From Bacteroides sp. AN502(2024) (GTDB lineage: Bacteria > Bacteroidota > Bacteroidia > Bacteroidales > Bacteroidaceae): 64,000 nt of DNA. Below are positions 37,671-46,736 of this stretch, piece by piece. The stretch spans positions 1 through 64,000 of the forward strand of contig NZ_JBGFSP010000012.1 in NCBI RefSeq assembly GCF_041227145.1. Direction: 5' to 3'. Numbering within the stretch: the stretch's first letter is position 1; every line of letters begins with the position of its first letter. The notes beneath the pieces are model-generated. The model was not told the DNA's origin. It did not search any database and worked only from the letters and a program-made list of their open reading frames with translations. Both the position numbers and the translations under genes were made by a program.

Positions 37671-37714
37671 CATTCTGTTATATTGTTGCTGTATTCATTA
37701 TAAATCAATGTAAT

Positions 37715-38518
37715 ATGGTAACAAAATTCAAAAGCTATCTCGCCAAGACGAACTTGGCAAAGAACACCGTTACATCGTATGTGTGGACGGTACAGTATTT
37801 CCTCGGTCATTATGGGGAAGTGAACAAAAAGAACCTCTTGGCATACAAAGGGTATCTGGTGGAGAACTTCAAGCCACAAACGGTAAATCTACGATTGCAG
37901 GGCATCAACAAGTATCTGGAGTTTACGAAACAGGAGAAACTGAAGGTAAAGTTCGTCAAAGTGCAACAAAAGAACTTTTTGGAGAACGTAATCAGCGATG
38001 CCGATTATAAATTTCTGAAAACTCGATTAAAAGCTGACGGTTACGATGAATGGTACTTTGTCGTATGGTTTATGGCTGCTACCGGATCACGTGTCAGCGA
38101 ACTGCTCCATATCAAAGCGGAGCATGTGCAGGTCGGACATCTTGACCTTTATAGCAAAGGTGGGAAAATACGTCGCTTATACATTCCAAAGAACTTGCGT
38201 ATAGAAGCTGCGAAGTGGCTCAAAGAAAAAGGTATTGTTTCAGGCTATATATTCCTAAATCGATTCGGGCAGCGTATCACCACGCGTGGTATAGCTCAAC
38301 AACTGAAACATTTTGCCGTAAAATACGGAATGAATAAGGAGGTGGTTTATCCTCATTCATTCCGTCATCGTTTCGCCAAGAACTTTCTTGACCGTTTCAA
38401 CGACCTTGCCCTACTTGCCGACCTTATGGGGCACGAGAGCATCGAAACCACTCGTATCTATCTCCGCAGAACTGCCAGCGAGCAGCAGAAAATCGTGGAT
38501 AAAGTCGTGAATTGGTAA
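37715..38518 (+). CDS. Tyrosine recombinase, probable hsdS invertase
   Basis: A 267-residue tyrosine recombinase without an arm-binding domain. Residues 1-85 form the SAM-like core-binding domain, and the catalytic domain has R126 (TGSRVSEL), HSFRH with H214 and R217, H240 (MGHESIETT) and nucleophile Y249. It sits between the two silent hsdS cassettes. In Bacteroides such single recombinases catalyse hsdS shuffling at local inverted repeats. The ATG at 37715 is preferred to the in-frame start at 37661, which lies in the inverted repeat. Confidence 0.88.
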   Translation: MVTKFKSYLAKTNLAKNTVTSYVWTVQYFLGHYGEVNKKNLLAYKGYLVENFKPQTVNLRLQGINKYLEFTKQEKLKVKFVKVQQKNFLENVISDADYKFLKTRLKADGYDEWYFVVWFMAATGSRVSELLHIKAEHVQVGHLDLYSKGGKIRRLYIPKNLRIEAAKWLKEKGIVSGYIFLNRFGQRITTRGIAQQLKHFAVKYGMNKEVVYPHSFRHRFAKNFLDRFNDLALLADLMGHESIETTRIYLRRTASEQQKIVDKVVNW

Positions 38519-39087
38519 AGTCGCATCAGCAACTTAGAAGTGTATTCGTTTACACTTCTAAGGCTTTTTGAATGTCATCAAGGGAAGAGAAAAGCTCCTC
38601 TATCTTTTGAACGATGTGTTGTTGTTCAGTAAGAGGTGGTAAAGGAAAGAGCCAATCGTCAATATTCCCTTTATTTATAGATGGAGAATTGTCCCCTTTC
38701 ATAAACATATTTAGCCCGTTTACAACATAATCAGAAATCATGAGGTAGTAGCAATAATTGGGCTGCAACACTTCTTTTATAGGACTGCACACGTAAAAAC
38801 CGGTTGATGCTATACAGCCATCAATCTCTATTTTAGCAATGTTTCGCAAATAAGGACGCACCATAGAGAATACAATATCTCCTTTCTGTGTATAACGACT
38901 TGCCCGACTTGGAGCATTGGCAGTCTTTATATTTTTTAATTCTTTGATGATTTGATGTTTATTATCAATAGAATCAATGTCAACATACAAAAACTCTTCA
39001 TTGCTTGGCTTTACTGATTTCATTGGCAAAAAGATATATTTACCTTTTATCCAACACCAATTGTGTGGTAACTTCCTACTATGCCCA

Positions 39088-39149
39088 TTATCACAAGGTG
39101 TGAAGTCGGGATTTATGCGTTTCAACAATTCAATAGCAGGCTCATCATT
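39088..39149 (-). repeat. Inversion site 2, arm in silent hsdS
   Basis: Perfect 62-bp inverted partner of 36575-36636. Recombination between the two arms would invert about 2.5 kb, including the invertase gene. Confidence 0.9.
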
Positions 39150-39789
39150 TGGGTCTTGGGGTACGAGTTTGCCATGAATAGCGAGGTCAAGGATTTTACT
39201 TTTGATGTGAATGATTAGGGTTTGCAGATTTGCGATATTATTTTCCATCGTATCGACAAATTCAAACCATTTATCAACCTCTTGAACGATTCTTACCTGT
39301 TCAGCTAATGGAGGGATGGGTATGTAAAAATTCTTAAGAACATCAAATGGTGGGATATTTTTGATAGCAGTACCTTTACTTTCTTTATAAGCTTCTTCTT
39401 TTAGGATATAATCAAAATAAAGTAAATAGAAACTTTCAATATTACGATTGAATAATCTAATGAGCATTAAGGCTTGATTGATAATACCCTTATCTGGATT
39501 ATCCGATAGAACTAAGGATTCACCAATAGTACCAGCGCAACTTACTATAATGTCATTCGGTTGAACAGCAAAACCAATAAGCGACTGATACTTTTCTTCA
39601 GTTATATAATATGATCCTAAATGTTCCTCCTTTTGAATAGCGTTTTTTTGTTCATAAACTTTATATGTATCATTACCTTTAGGGACAAACATTGCTTTGG
39701 TCAAGCTGCTTCCAAATGGTCCTTTTTTGTAAAAGGCTAAATCATCCAGTTTACACCATTCCCACCCATTCGGCACCTCAAACGGCACA

Positions 39790-39813
39790 TTCTCATAATG
39801 GGGCGTATCGGAA
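39790..39813 (-). repeat. Inversion site 1, arm in silent hsdS
   Basis: Perfect 24-bp inverted partner of 35929-35952. Recombination here would invert about 3.9 kb and place both silent domains behind the hsdS start. Confidence 0.85.
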
Positions 39814-39858
39814 AGAATAAGGAGAGGAATAATCCCCTCCTTAGCTTTAAACTAGGTA

Positions 39859-40263
39859 TTAGACATTCAAATCTTTCATCGGCAATCCATAATTGTTTTG
39901 GTCGAAAAGTCCTTTATGGATAAGTTTCAAACCGAGTGTCTGATAATACTTGTAGTCATCGCTTTCAGTGCAGAGGTGTTTGTAACCGTAGCGTGGCATG
40001 TACTCCTTGAAGAAACGAGCCAAGTCTTTCAGGCTTTCGGCTTGGTTTTTCTTGAAGTTGCAGCGAACGATGATGATAGACCAGTCGGGGAAGTTGCCCA
40101 CGCCATTGCTGTATTCCCAGAAGCGAATGTAGCAGTCTAAATCACGCTCATGGATATCCACGCAAAAGCCGTTGGCGTTTTGCATCACGCTACAACTGTT
40201 TTTGTAGCCGAACTTCTCACACAAGTAGAGATTGAAATCAAGAATTAAATCGTTTTGTAACAT
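39859..40263 (-). CDS. Hypothetical protein of the mobile element (134 aa)
   Basis: A 134-residue protein starting MLQNDLILDFNLYLCEKFGY. It is rich in aromatic and charged residues and has a mixed alpha/beta pattern that faintly recalls acetyltransferase-like folds, but no acetyl-CoA motif is clear. The C-terminus LPMKDLNV is shared with the remnant at 20450-20477, so the family travels with these elements. It lies between the hsdS locus and the relaxase gene. Function is unknown. Confidence 0.65.
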   Translation of the reverse strand: MLQNDLILDFNLYLCEKFGYKNSCSVMQNANGFCVDIHERDLDCYIRFWEYSNGVGNFPDWSIIIVRCNFKKNQAESLKDLARFFKEYMPRYGYKHLCTESDDYKYYQTLGLKLIHKGLFDQNNYGLPMKDLNV

Positions 40264-40298
40264 AAATAATTGAATTTAAAAAGTTAATAAATAGTGAA

Positions 40299-41240
40299 TT
40301 ATAAACGAAAGCCTCGCATGCGCTTAGCCTTTTTCTTTTTCATTAAGCGATTGAACTCTGCTTCTTCTGCGGCAGTGGCATCGTAGGATGGGTTGCCGTT
40401 TAGCAAACCAAGACTGATGCTTGAACCATTATCGGAATGGGATACGCTTTGCTGCACTTCTTCATCTTTATGCGTGAATCCTTGTTTGGGGTATTCAAAT
40501 GAAGACTCACAAGCATTCTGTTCCAATCGGTTGTCGATATTCAAGTAGCTGAACTCCCGGCTGACTTTTGAACCAGAGAAGGAAAATCCGTTGTACTCAA
40601 ACTTGACTCCCTGTATTTCTCGTGTAGTCCGACTGACCTTGAATTTCATATAAATGTCTCGGTCGGCAAGCGCATCCTTCAAGTCAGTCCAATTTTGTAC
40701 TTTGGGCAGTTCCTCTTTCAATGCTTTGTATATCTCATGTTTTGCCCGGTCGTATGGGCGCAAGCGTTCCTCCTTGATATGGTCTTTCCCGTTGGCAAAG
40801 TGCAATCGGTATTTTGCCGTTAGCATCTTACATGCTTTCTCATTCCTGCGGAAGTCGTTCTTATCGCTAATCGTCTTACCGTCATTATCCACCCGATTGA
40901 AAACGATGTGGCAATGCGGATGCTCACGGTCGATATGTCGGGCGATGATGTATTGCGTGTTTTGAATACCCATCAATCTCATGTAGTCGTGGGCGATTTG
41001 CAACATCAACGCATCATCAGCCTTCAAGCGTTCACAATCTTCCGGTGAGAAGTTGAGCGAAGTGTGCCCGACAATATTCTTTACCTTATCATTGAGCAAC
41101 GATTGTAATTCAAATTGCTCTGCCATTTGTTCTGGTGTGCCTTCCACTCCAATAGCTTCCAACAGTTTGGATTTCTCCTCTTTGAGGACATATCGGACAC
41201 AGCCACCGAACGATGTTCCTTTAGTCTGCTTACCTATCAT
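40299..41240 (-). CDS. Relaxase / mobilization nuclease
   Basis: A 313-residue relaxase of the MobA/VirD2-like type. It nicks the transfer origin and pilots the strand during mobilization. The N-terminus has GTSFGGCVRYVLKEEKSKLL. The metal-binding three-histidine region is IIARHIDREHPHCHIVFNRV near residues 98-117, followed by the typical DNDGKTISDKNDFRR. It overlaps the MobC-like gene by 11 bases. No coupling protein or pore genes are present, so transfer needs a helper element. Confidence 0.88.
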   Translation of the reverse strand: MIGKQTKGTSFGGCVRYVLKEEKSKLLEAIGVEGTPEQMAEQFELQSLLNDKVKNIVGHTSLNFSPEDCERLKADDALMLQIAHDYMRLMGIQNTQYIIARHIDREHPHCHIVFNRVDNDGKTISDKNDFRRNEKACKMLTAKYRLHFANGKDHIKEERLRPYDRAKHEIYKALKEELPKVQNWTDLKDALADRDIYMKFKVSRTTREIQGVKFEYNGFSFSGSKVSREFSYLNIDNRLEQNACESSFEYPKQGFTHKDEEVQQSVSHSDNGSSISLGLLNGNPSYDATAAEEAEFNRLMKKKKAKRMRGFRL

Positions 41241-41538
41241 CTTTCAGTTGCTTTATGAGTTGGCTAATACGCTGCGCTATGTCCTCGCATCTTTTGGCAA
41301 CGGCAAAAAATCCGTAGGTGTTTGCCTGCTTCGCCAACTGGTTGAGGTTGGTACTTTCTCCTATCAATTGACGGATGATGTGGATATGCTCTTGTGTGAT
41401 TCGTTCACATACCGTCCCATTCTCAATGAGGGAACGGATGACTGCGCTTTGTGTCTGCTTACTCCGTCTGCAAAGCGCACCGAGCCATGCGAATTGGCTG
41501 TGTGACAGCCGAAGTGTTATCGTATGATTCTTTTCCAT
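41230..41538 (-). CDS. MobC-like relaxosome accessory protein
   Basis: From the ATG at 41538 (MEKNHTITLRLSHSQFAWLG) this is a 102-residue ribbon-helix-helix type protein with the MobC ending STNLNQLAKQANTYGFFAVA. It helps the relaxase at the transfer origin. A longer in-frame start at 41634 exists, but the extra 32 codons run through a perfect hairpin sequence proposed as part of oriT, so the shorter form is preferred. Confidence 0.75.
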   Translation of the reverse strand: MEKNHTITLRLSHSQFAWLGALCRRSKQTQSAVIRSLIENGTVCERITQEHIHIIRQLIGESTNLNQLAKQANTYGFFAVAKRCEDIAQRISQLIKQLKDDR

Positions 41539-41583
41539 TTTTGGATTGTTTTTAGTGAATAATTTGTGACCATCGGGAGCCGC

Positions 41584-41642
41584 CTCCTCAGACTTTTTGA
41601 GGAGCAAGTGGTCGGGAATGTAATACACCGACATTAACTTGC
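41584..41642. other. Candidate transfer origin (oriT)
   Basis: Upstream of the MobC-like gene lie two nested inverted repeats: CTCCTCA at 41584-41590 with TGAGGAG at 41598-41604, and GCAAGT at 41604-41609 with ACTTGC at 41637-41642. Transfer origins of Bacteroides mobilizable elements usually lie just upstream of the mob genes and contain inverted repeats. No nick site can be named. Confidence 0.35.
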
Positions 41643-41676
41643 TACAGTAAAAAAGTCTCGATTCCTCTCCCTTTGT

Positions 41677-42756
41677 TCAAAGTCTGAATCCTCTTTTCTT
41701 TGGTGGTGAAACCTTCGGTTGAGGGATGCCTCGTTGTATGCTGACGAGTCTCAAATCGAATGTTTCTATCAGTGTTTTCAAGTTTGGATTCCTCTTGACC
41801 ATTTGCTGGAGTACGGCTTCATCGGGGCGCATCTTCAACAGATAATCGGCTATATCGTACCCCTCTTTCCGTTCGCTTTCGGTTGCTTTGGCTTCCAGAT
41901 AATCGAACAGTTGCACATCAATTCCGTAGCTTTTCATTAATCCAATTTTGCTTCGCCAATAGTCGGTCGCTCCCAAATCGGGGAATAACACAACGCTTCT
42001 TCCTGCCAGAACGGATAGGCTGTTGGCATTGAAGCAACCGTTCTTTCCACCAGACGCAATCCATAAAAATTGAGGTAGGTAGTAGGATGCGATGATAGCG
42101 GTTTTCTCGCTTTCGACCAGTGCAACAGGACGGCTTTTGTCTTCTGGAATCAGATGTTCACCGAAGAAGCATTGCTTCAAATTATAATCGCCCTTGTGCA
42201 GTACGGAGTGTACCCATGTAACATGATTGTACGGTTCTTTTACTCGTTTGCCCGTTTCTGGATTGTAAAGCATTATCTTGCCTGTACGGGCTCTATTCTG
42301 ATAATCCATTTGCCAAAATACAGTTGCACCATCCCAATGCCTGGAAGTACCGACTTTGTATTTCTCCATCAGCTTCAATGTCTCCGCATCTCCGAATTGA
42401 GTCGATAGAAATTGAAAAAGTTTGTTGGATGGATAACCACGTAATGATTGATTGATTATTTCCAAATCAATGTAGGAAGTAGCTTTCGGCTGGGGGGCAT
42501 TAACAGGCATATAGCTCCGAAAGTTATCCTCAGACAACTTTTCTTTCTCAGATGGGTTTTGCTCAAAGTATTCACGAGGCGTGAAATGATAACCACATTT
42601 TTGCTCGTGGTCGCAACGACCAACGTAATCAGGGAACTGGATTTGTTTTTCCGTGTCGATGTACTTGGAAAAACATCTTTTACGGTGACAGTTCGGGCAA
42701 GTATGCCGTGTGCTGACACCTTTGTAGGGCTCTAATATGAATCTATGTGTACTCAT
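41677..42756 (-). CDS. Primase-like zinc-finger/Toprim protein (DUF6371 type)
   Basis: From the ATG at 42756 (MSTHRFILEPYKGVSTRHTC) the product has 359 residues. It begins with a zinc finger (CPNCHRKRCF, later CDHEQKC), as in DNA primases. A Toprim-like part follows, with VALVESEKTAIIAS holding the conserved Glu and SVVLFPDLGATDYW with Asp. Such proteins are found in the mobilization modules of Bacteroides elements. They may prime the transferred strand. The upstream in-frame extension lacks the zinc-finger context and is rejected. Confidence 0.75.
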   Translation of the reverse strand: MSTHRFILEPYKGVSTRHTCPNCHRKRCFSKYIDTEKQIQFPDYVGRCDHEQKCGYHFTPREYFEQNPSEKEKLSEDNFRSYMPVNAPQPKATSYIDLEIINQSLRGYPSNKLFQFLSTQFGDAETLKLMEKYKVGTSRHWDGATVFWQMDYQNRARTGKIMLYNPETGKRVKEPYNHVTWVHSVLHKGDYNLKQCFFGEHLIPEDKSRPVALVESEKTAIIASYYLPQFLWIASGGKNGCFNANSLSVLAGRSVVLFPDLGATDYWRSKIGLMKSYGIDVQLFDYLEAKATESERKEGYDIADYLLKMRPDEAVLQQMVKRNPNLKTLIETFDLRLVSIQRGIPQPKVSPPKKRGFRL

Positions 42757-42835
42757 TGTATATATCTTTTTTATATGTGTCACTTTTGTCGTTATTGTCG
42801 TTTTCGCTTGGAAAGTGTCAAAACCGACAAAAATG

Positions 42836-44224
42836 TCACGGGTTAATCTTTGTATATTCTCCATGCTTCTCTTTGCGGAACAATGTCCCGATGTTGTCAT
42901 TGAGAAAGCGTTGAAATGTTCGCTCCTTCATTCCGTTATGCTCAGCTATCTGTAAAGCTTGGGCGGTGGTAAAGGATGGAGGCAGCAGATTGACTATCGC
43001 CTGTTGTTGGCTGTTGAGGGCATTCTCATTCAGAATATTTTGTACGCTCAATGCGGATTCTTTGAAATATTCCGTCAGTTTGATGGCTCTCTCCACAGTC
43101 AGGAGGTCGATATATGCCTTGTCGCACTCTCCGCAAGTCCATCGTGCCAATTGAATAATCAGACAAAAGCGGATGATGTATATCTCCAATTTGCAATAGA
43201 TACTTACGATGGTGTCGTTCATTTCCCGGTCGCACAACTCTGAGAAATGGTGTTGCCACTCATAAAGCCGTTTCTTTGCATCCTCTGAGAAGAGAAGAAT
43301 TTGCGGTTCAATCTCGCCATGTTCATTGAGCTTGCACTCCGATTGTATCAGCCTATCAATGATGGTATTCCATTCTTGCTCTATATCTTCCGGCAACTCT
43401 TTGTCATTCCATCGTGCCTTCTGTTGCAGATTGGGCATTACAAACAGGATGCGGTCGATAAACCCGTTGCTGGAGCGTTCGCCTTTAGCCAACTCGTTCA
43501 AGATTTTCTTTTGGATAGTACCAATGACCGATATATACGGTCGCTTGATGAAGATGGAACTCTTCGCATTTTTACAGTCGGATATGGTTGTCTTGGCACT
43601 GAATACAGAGAGCCAGAACTGTTCTTCCGAACCGTTGTTGTAGCGATTGAAGTTCTTGAACCAAGCGGATAATTCATCAGCCCACAAGCATAATCCACGT
43701 TTGTTTTGCGCATGAATAAGGCTTAATCCTTCGGGCGTTACGTCAGAAACCAAGAAGCGTTTGCGGATAGGCTCTTGAGGAAAATGTTCTCCACCGCTTT
43801 CCGCACGTTCCTTGCGGCTCATGCTCATTAACTCATCGTACTTTGCAAGGGCTTTTTCAAATTCCTGATTTTGTCGGTAGTCATAATCAAGAAACGGCTT
43901 CATCGCAAAACTGAGCGGATGGCTTTTGTTCGCTCCCGGTCGTCCGATTAATGCCATATACAGGATAGGGCTTTCCTGCCAACCTTGTTTGATTTGGGCA
44001 AGGTGCGTGTTACCTATACCGACTGCTATTGCCGTCAGGATGGCTGCGGCAATGTAGTCGGTGGGGTAGTTATGGCATTCGTGTACCTCACGGATGATGC
44101 GTTGGATTTTCGTTGGGAATATGCTGATAGGGAATGTTGTACCAGACAATCTTGTGCTTAAATCAATTGCTTCATCAATGATGGATGCCGGATTAATAGA
44201 ATATGTATCCATAGCCCAATCCAT
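42836..44224 (-). CDS. DUF3987 family protein of the mobile element
   Basis: A 462-residue protein of DUF3987, common in Bacteroides mobile elements next to primase-like genes. It has a P-loop-like stretch ALIGRPGANKSHPLSFAMKP and an acidic LCLWADELSAWFKNFNRYNN, consistent with a helicase-like ATPase fold. It probably acts in element replication with the primase-like protein. Its start overlaps the stop of the HTH gene (44224). Confidence 0.82.
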   Translation of the reverse strand: MDWAMDTYSINPASIIDEAIDLSTRLSGTTFPISIFPTKIQRIIREVHECHNYPTDYIAAAILTAIAVGIGNTHLAQIKQGWQESPILYMALIGRPGANKSHPLSFAMKPFLDYDYRQNQEFEKALAKYDELMSMSRKERAESGGEHFPQEPIRKRFLVSDVTPEGLSLIHAQNKRGLCLWADELSAWFKNFNRYNNGSEEQFWLSVFSAKTTISDCKNAKSSIFIKRPYISVIGTIQKKILNELAKGERSSNGFIDRILFVMPNLQQKARWNDKELPEDIEQEWNTIIDRLIQSECKLNEHGEIEPQILLFSEDAKKRLYEWQHHFSELCDREMNDTIVSIYCKLEIYIIRFCLIIQLARWTCGECDKAYIDLLTVERAIKLTEYFKESALSVQNILNENALNSQQQAIVNLLPPSFTTAQALQIAEHNGMKERTFQRFLNDNIGTLFRKEKHGEYTKINP

Positions 44225-44589
44225 TAAAATTGCACTGATGATTTGGGCTTATGACGTACACCACTTTGCATATTGGCAAGCATCTCCTCGTATGTCTGCT
44301 CGGAAGTCTTTCTCCGTCCGTTCTCAATCCAAGCAAGAAGTTCGTCTTCATAGAAATAGAGTTTCTTGCCTTTCTTGTAAGCTGGGAGTAGTCCTTTGCG
44401 CACCAATGTATAAATAGTAGGCTTGGCTTTTCTGATGATACGGCAAGCATCTTCAATTTCTACCAACACATGTTTGTCAGATGGCTGTGGCTGGAGTCCC
44501 TCTACCATCTTTTTCAACTCGATGACCTGTTCGGTCAGATAACCTACCGCTTCAGGCAGCTTATCAAATGTTACTGTTTCTTTGTTCAT
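44224..44589 (-). CDS. Excisionase-type helix-turn-helix protein
   Basis: A 121-residue protein. The N-terminal 35 residues form a coiled-coil-like helix (AVGYLTEQVIELKKMVEGLQ). An HTH_17/excisionase-like domain follows (LVEIEDACRIIRKAKPTIYT, then LPAYKKGKKLYFYEDELLAW). It heads the primase/mobilization operon and is coupled to the DUF3987 gene. It may regulate transfer or act as a directionality factor. A conserved 30-bp block lies upstream at 44638-44667. Confidence 0.8.
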   Translation of the reverse strand: MNKETVTFDKLPEAVGYLTEQVIELKKMVEGLQPQPSDKHVLVEIEDACRIIRKAKPTIYTLVRKGLLPAYKKGKKLYFYEDELLAWIENGRRKTSEQTYEEMLANMQSGVRHKPKSSVQF

Positions 44590-44637
44590 ACGTCGCTTGT
44601 TTTTAATTGTTCGATGGCAAAGGAAACAGGTGTTTCA

Positions 44638-44667
44638 ATGGTGGAATCATTCACCAAAAGATAACTG
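44638..44667 (-). promoter_or_regulatory. Element-wide regulatory block, copy 1
   Basis: A 30-bp block with three conserved parts, ATGGTGG, CATTCACC and ATAACTG, matching 23 of 30 positions without gaps in 47900-47929. Both copies lie about 50-60 bases upstream of a minus-strand start (HTH gene; integrase) and just before a candidate CCTTTG -7 element. The GGTG...CACC symmetry suggests a dimeric regulator. Confidence 0.55.
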
Positions 44668-44737
44668 ATGAATAACTTTTTGGTGGTAATCTGTGGTGAT
44701 TACAAGCATTTTAAGTACCTTTGCGTAAAATTTGAGC

Positions 44738-45298
44738 ATGGAAAATATTGATAAAGTATATCTTATTAAATGGGTTGGACCATTTTCTTCATATGAGAAT
44801 TTATATGAATGGGAAAAGAATTCGTTAGATAATAATGCCGATAGCTTCAATTTATACTTACTACAAGGTAAGAGAAAGTACGCACGGAGATATACTTATT
44901 ATTGTGGACAAACAACACGATGTGTTTATAAAAGGTTGAGAGACAGGAATCATCATTTTCATGAAATTATCCATAGTGATTATTCTATATGGATAGGTAA
45001 ATTTTCAAACATAATACCTGATAAATCGGATATTAATGTAGCAGAGAAGATTATCACCTCTGAATTAGCGGAGCTTGAACTGGGATATGAAAATATGATG
45101 AATGAAACAAATTTTCGTCCTCCTGTTTTCGATGTGTATATTATAAATCAATGGTTCCATCCCAGCAAGAATAAAGAATGGAAGAAAGTCAAAGTTAATT
45201 CTCCTGCAAATTATATCCCTGACTTGATGATTTATGATTCTGTTTCAAAGGAGATAAGAGGTACTCGTAGGATTAGAAAGATTGGAATTTTAGATTGA
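44738..45298 (+). CDS. GIY-YIG-like protein of unknown role
   Basis: A 186-residue protein starting MENIDKVYLIKWVGPFSSYE. A divergent GIY-YIG-like core is visible: NLYLLQGKRK, then YTYYCGQTTRCVYKRLRDRN, and a Glu in NVAEKIITSELAEL. It is one of few plus-strand genes in the element and is transcribed away from the HTH gene. A TACCTTTG box at 44718-44725 is close upstream. It may be a cargo nuclease. The nuclease assignment is tentative. Confidence 0.62.
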   Translation: MENIDKVYLIKWVGPFSSYENLYEWEKNSLDNNADSFNLYLLQGKRKYARRYTYYCGQTTRCVYKRLRDRNHHFHEIIHSDYSIWIGKFSNIIPDKSDINVAEKIITSELAELELGYENMMNETNFRPPVFDVYIINQWFHPSKNKEWKKVKVNSPANYIPDLMIYDSVSKEIRGTRRIRKIGILD

Positions 45299-45305
45299 TT
45301 ATTAA

Positions 45306-46190
45306 TCATGCGATTTTTTTATTCAATTTAATCTTGCATTCTGATTCCGTGTGCGACATTTTGCGCTCGATAGTAGATATTTCCGAATCACGGAGAGTAT
45401 GGGCAAATACCCTTTTTATAAATGTCGCAGTCTGCAAACGTGGTTTACCGAAAGCTTTACCGATATTCCAGCCAAAGTGCATGATGTCAATAGTCCTTAA
45501 TTGAGAATCAACCTTTATTGGTTCGGTTTTAGGCAGAGAGTCTGATAGGTAATACTCTGTCACATATCTGCATAAGCGATTAAGTCCTGTTTCGTCAAGA
45601 TAGGAAACTAAAGTTCGTTTCGTGTATGCAATAACCTTATCAAGTTTTTCTTGTGAGGCACGCTCTTTTTCAGCCATTGCATTGGCACGAAGTATCTCGT
45701 ATTCTGATGGTTGATTGGATTCTTCAATAGGGGTATTATTAATAGTGGAAGGTGGGGCTTCTTCCTTTGGAAGCTCCGCCTTGTCTTCTTCATTGGATTC
45801 AGGAAGCGGAGGCATTGAAACTTCTTCTGTTGTGTCAGATGTAGTGTCGCTTCCTATTTCAGGTTCAGAAACGATAAGTTCTGTATTTATGATACTTTCA
45901 ATAAGTGCGTGGTGCTCTATTGGAGTTTCAACCAACACTGCCTTATTGCGGTAGCACTCAAATTTCATAAAATACTTTTCTATTGTAGGTGAAAGAATTT
46001 GACAGAACACCATTTGCAGATTGAAGTAGATAGCTCCCATAATAATGGAGCATATCACGAAAATAAGGTAGCCGCTAAATTCGTCCCAACCATAGTGTAA
46101 TACGGTTTGACGGGCTAAAGCCCCAATGATGAAGATTGTACTGAAAACAATCAGATGTAAGGTAATATGTTCTATCTTATTCTGCTCCAT
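45306..46190 (-). CDS. Membrane-anchored hypothetical protein of the mobile element
   Basis: A 294-residue protein. Two transmembrane segments lie at about 10-30 (LIVFSTIFIIGALARQT) and 38-62 (GYLIFVICSIIMGAIYFNLQ). An acidic, Pro-rich linker follows (EEVSMPPLPESNEEDKAELP). The C-terminal domain is soluble and helical (GLNRLCRYVTEYYLSDSLPK, FGKPRLQTATFIKRVF). Family not recognised. Its place between the integrase and mobilization genes is typical of Bacteroides mobilizable elements. Confidence 0.65.
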   Translation of the reverse strand: MEQNKIEHITLHLIVFSTIFIIGALARQTVLHYGWDEFSGYLIFVICSIIMGAIYFNLQMVFCQILSPTIEKYFMKFECYRNKAVLVETPIEHHALIESIINTELIVSEPEIGSDTTSDTTEEVSMPPLPESNEEDKAELPKEEAPPSTINNTPIEESNQPSEYEILRANAMAEKERASQEKLDKVIAYTKRTLVSYLDETGLNRLCRYVTEYYLSDSLPKTEPIKVDSQLRTIDIMHFGWNIGKAFGKPRLQTATFIKRVFAHTLRDSEISTIERKMSHTESECKIKLNKKIA

Positions 46191-46316
46191 ATTGATATAT
46201 ATTAATCGTTTGTGTGCAAATATATATCATTCGGTGAATAGTAGATGCGTTTTTGGGAAAGTGGCAGCATGATGCGTCGATACCTCGGACAACCTATGCC
46301 ACTTTTAATGGATTGA

Positions 46317-46349
46317 AGCCCGAATTTGGTGTGATTTCAAATTCGGGCT
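46317..46349. terminator. Strong hairpin terminator
   Basis: A perfect 12-bp stem (AGCCCGAATTTG at 46317-46328, complement at 46338-46349) with a 9-base loop and a short T run. It lies between the genes at 45306-46190 and 46368-46727, and probably ends transcripts of the integrase/119-aa unit. Confidence 0.75.
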
Positions 46350-46367
46350 TTTGCTATCTGCTTCGGA

Positions 46368-46727
46368 TTAACAATAGAACTTACCTCCTAAATGGACAAA
46401 GAATGATACGTTATCCTTTTGTGAGGATTGGACTTTATTTGCTACCAATTTCCTGAATGCTGCGGAATGTCCGGTGTCTATCTGATAAGATAGGGCTATA
46501 ACCATATCGAGATTATACACATCGGCACTGTTCCCATTTCCCAATTTGATGTACTGACACACTTTATAGTTCCTCAAAATATTGGTTTTCAGGATTCTAT
46601 TGATAGCTGCGTGGATAGCTCCAGCCGTTGTATAAAACAAGTCGGCAATTTCCCAAGCGGTCATCCATATTTCACCATCGGAGATATGGATGCCTTGTCC
46701 ATCGTTGGTTATGATTCCTCGTTTCAT
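46368..46727 (-). CDS. Short RhuM-like helix-turn-helix protein
   Basis: A 119-residue protein (MKRGIITNDGQGIHISDGEI start) with a winged-helix-like pattern, MTAWEIADLFYTTAGAIHAA, then VYNLDMVIALSYQIDTGHSA, which resembles the N-terminal region of RhuM proteins. It lies 9 bases downstream of the integrase gene, is likely cotranscribed, and may act as a regulator or excision factor. Function is not established. Confidence 0.65.
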   Translation of the reverse strand: MKRGIITNDGQGIHISDGEIWMTAWEIADLFYTTAGAIHAAINRILKTNILRNYKVCQYIKLGNGNSADVYNLDMVIALSYQIDTGHSAAFRKLVANKVQSSQKDNVSFFVHLGGKFYC

Positions 46728-46736
46728 AGCTATAAT

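Larger units (their letters stand above)
38550..39813 (-). pseudogene. hsdS: Silent hsdS cassette (two recognition domains, no start)
   Basis: An open frame encodes almost a whole HsdS from NVPFEVPNGWEWCKLDDLAF to the C-terminal helix (PPLTEQQHIVQKIEELFSSL), including the central SKILDLAIHGKLVPQDPNDE. It lacks the first conserved helix and any ATG; the frame upstream reaches a TAG near 39855. It starts exactly at inversion site 1. It is therefore a reservoir of two alternative recognition domains rather than an expressed gene. Confidence 0.85.

Noticed and set aside
37661..37714. Earlier start of the hsdS invertase at 37661
   Set aside because: It lies inside the silent cassette boundary repeat, and the added residues are unlike recombinase N-termini.
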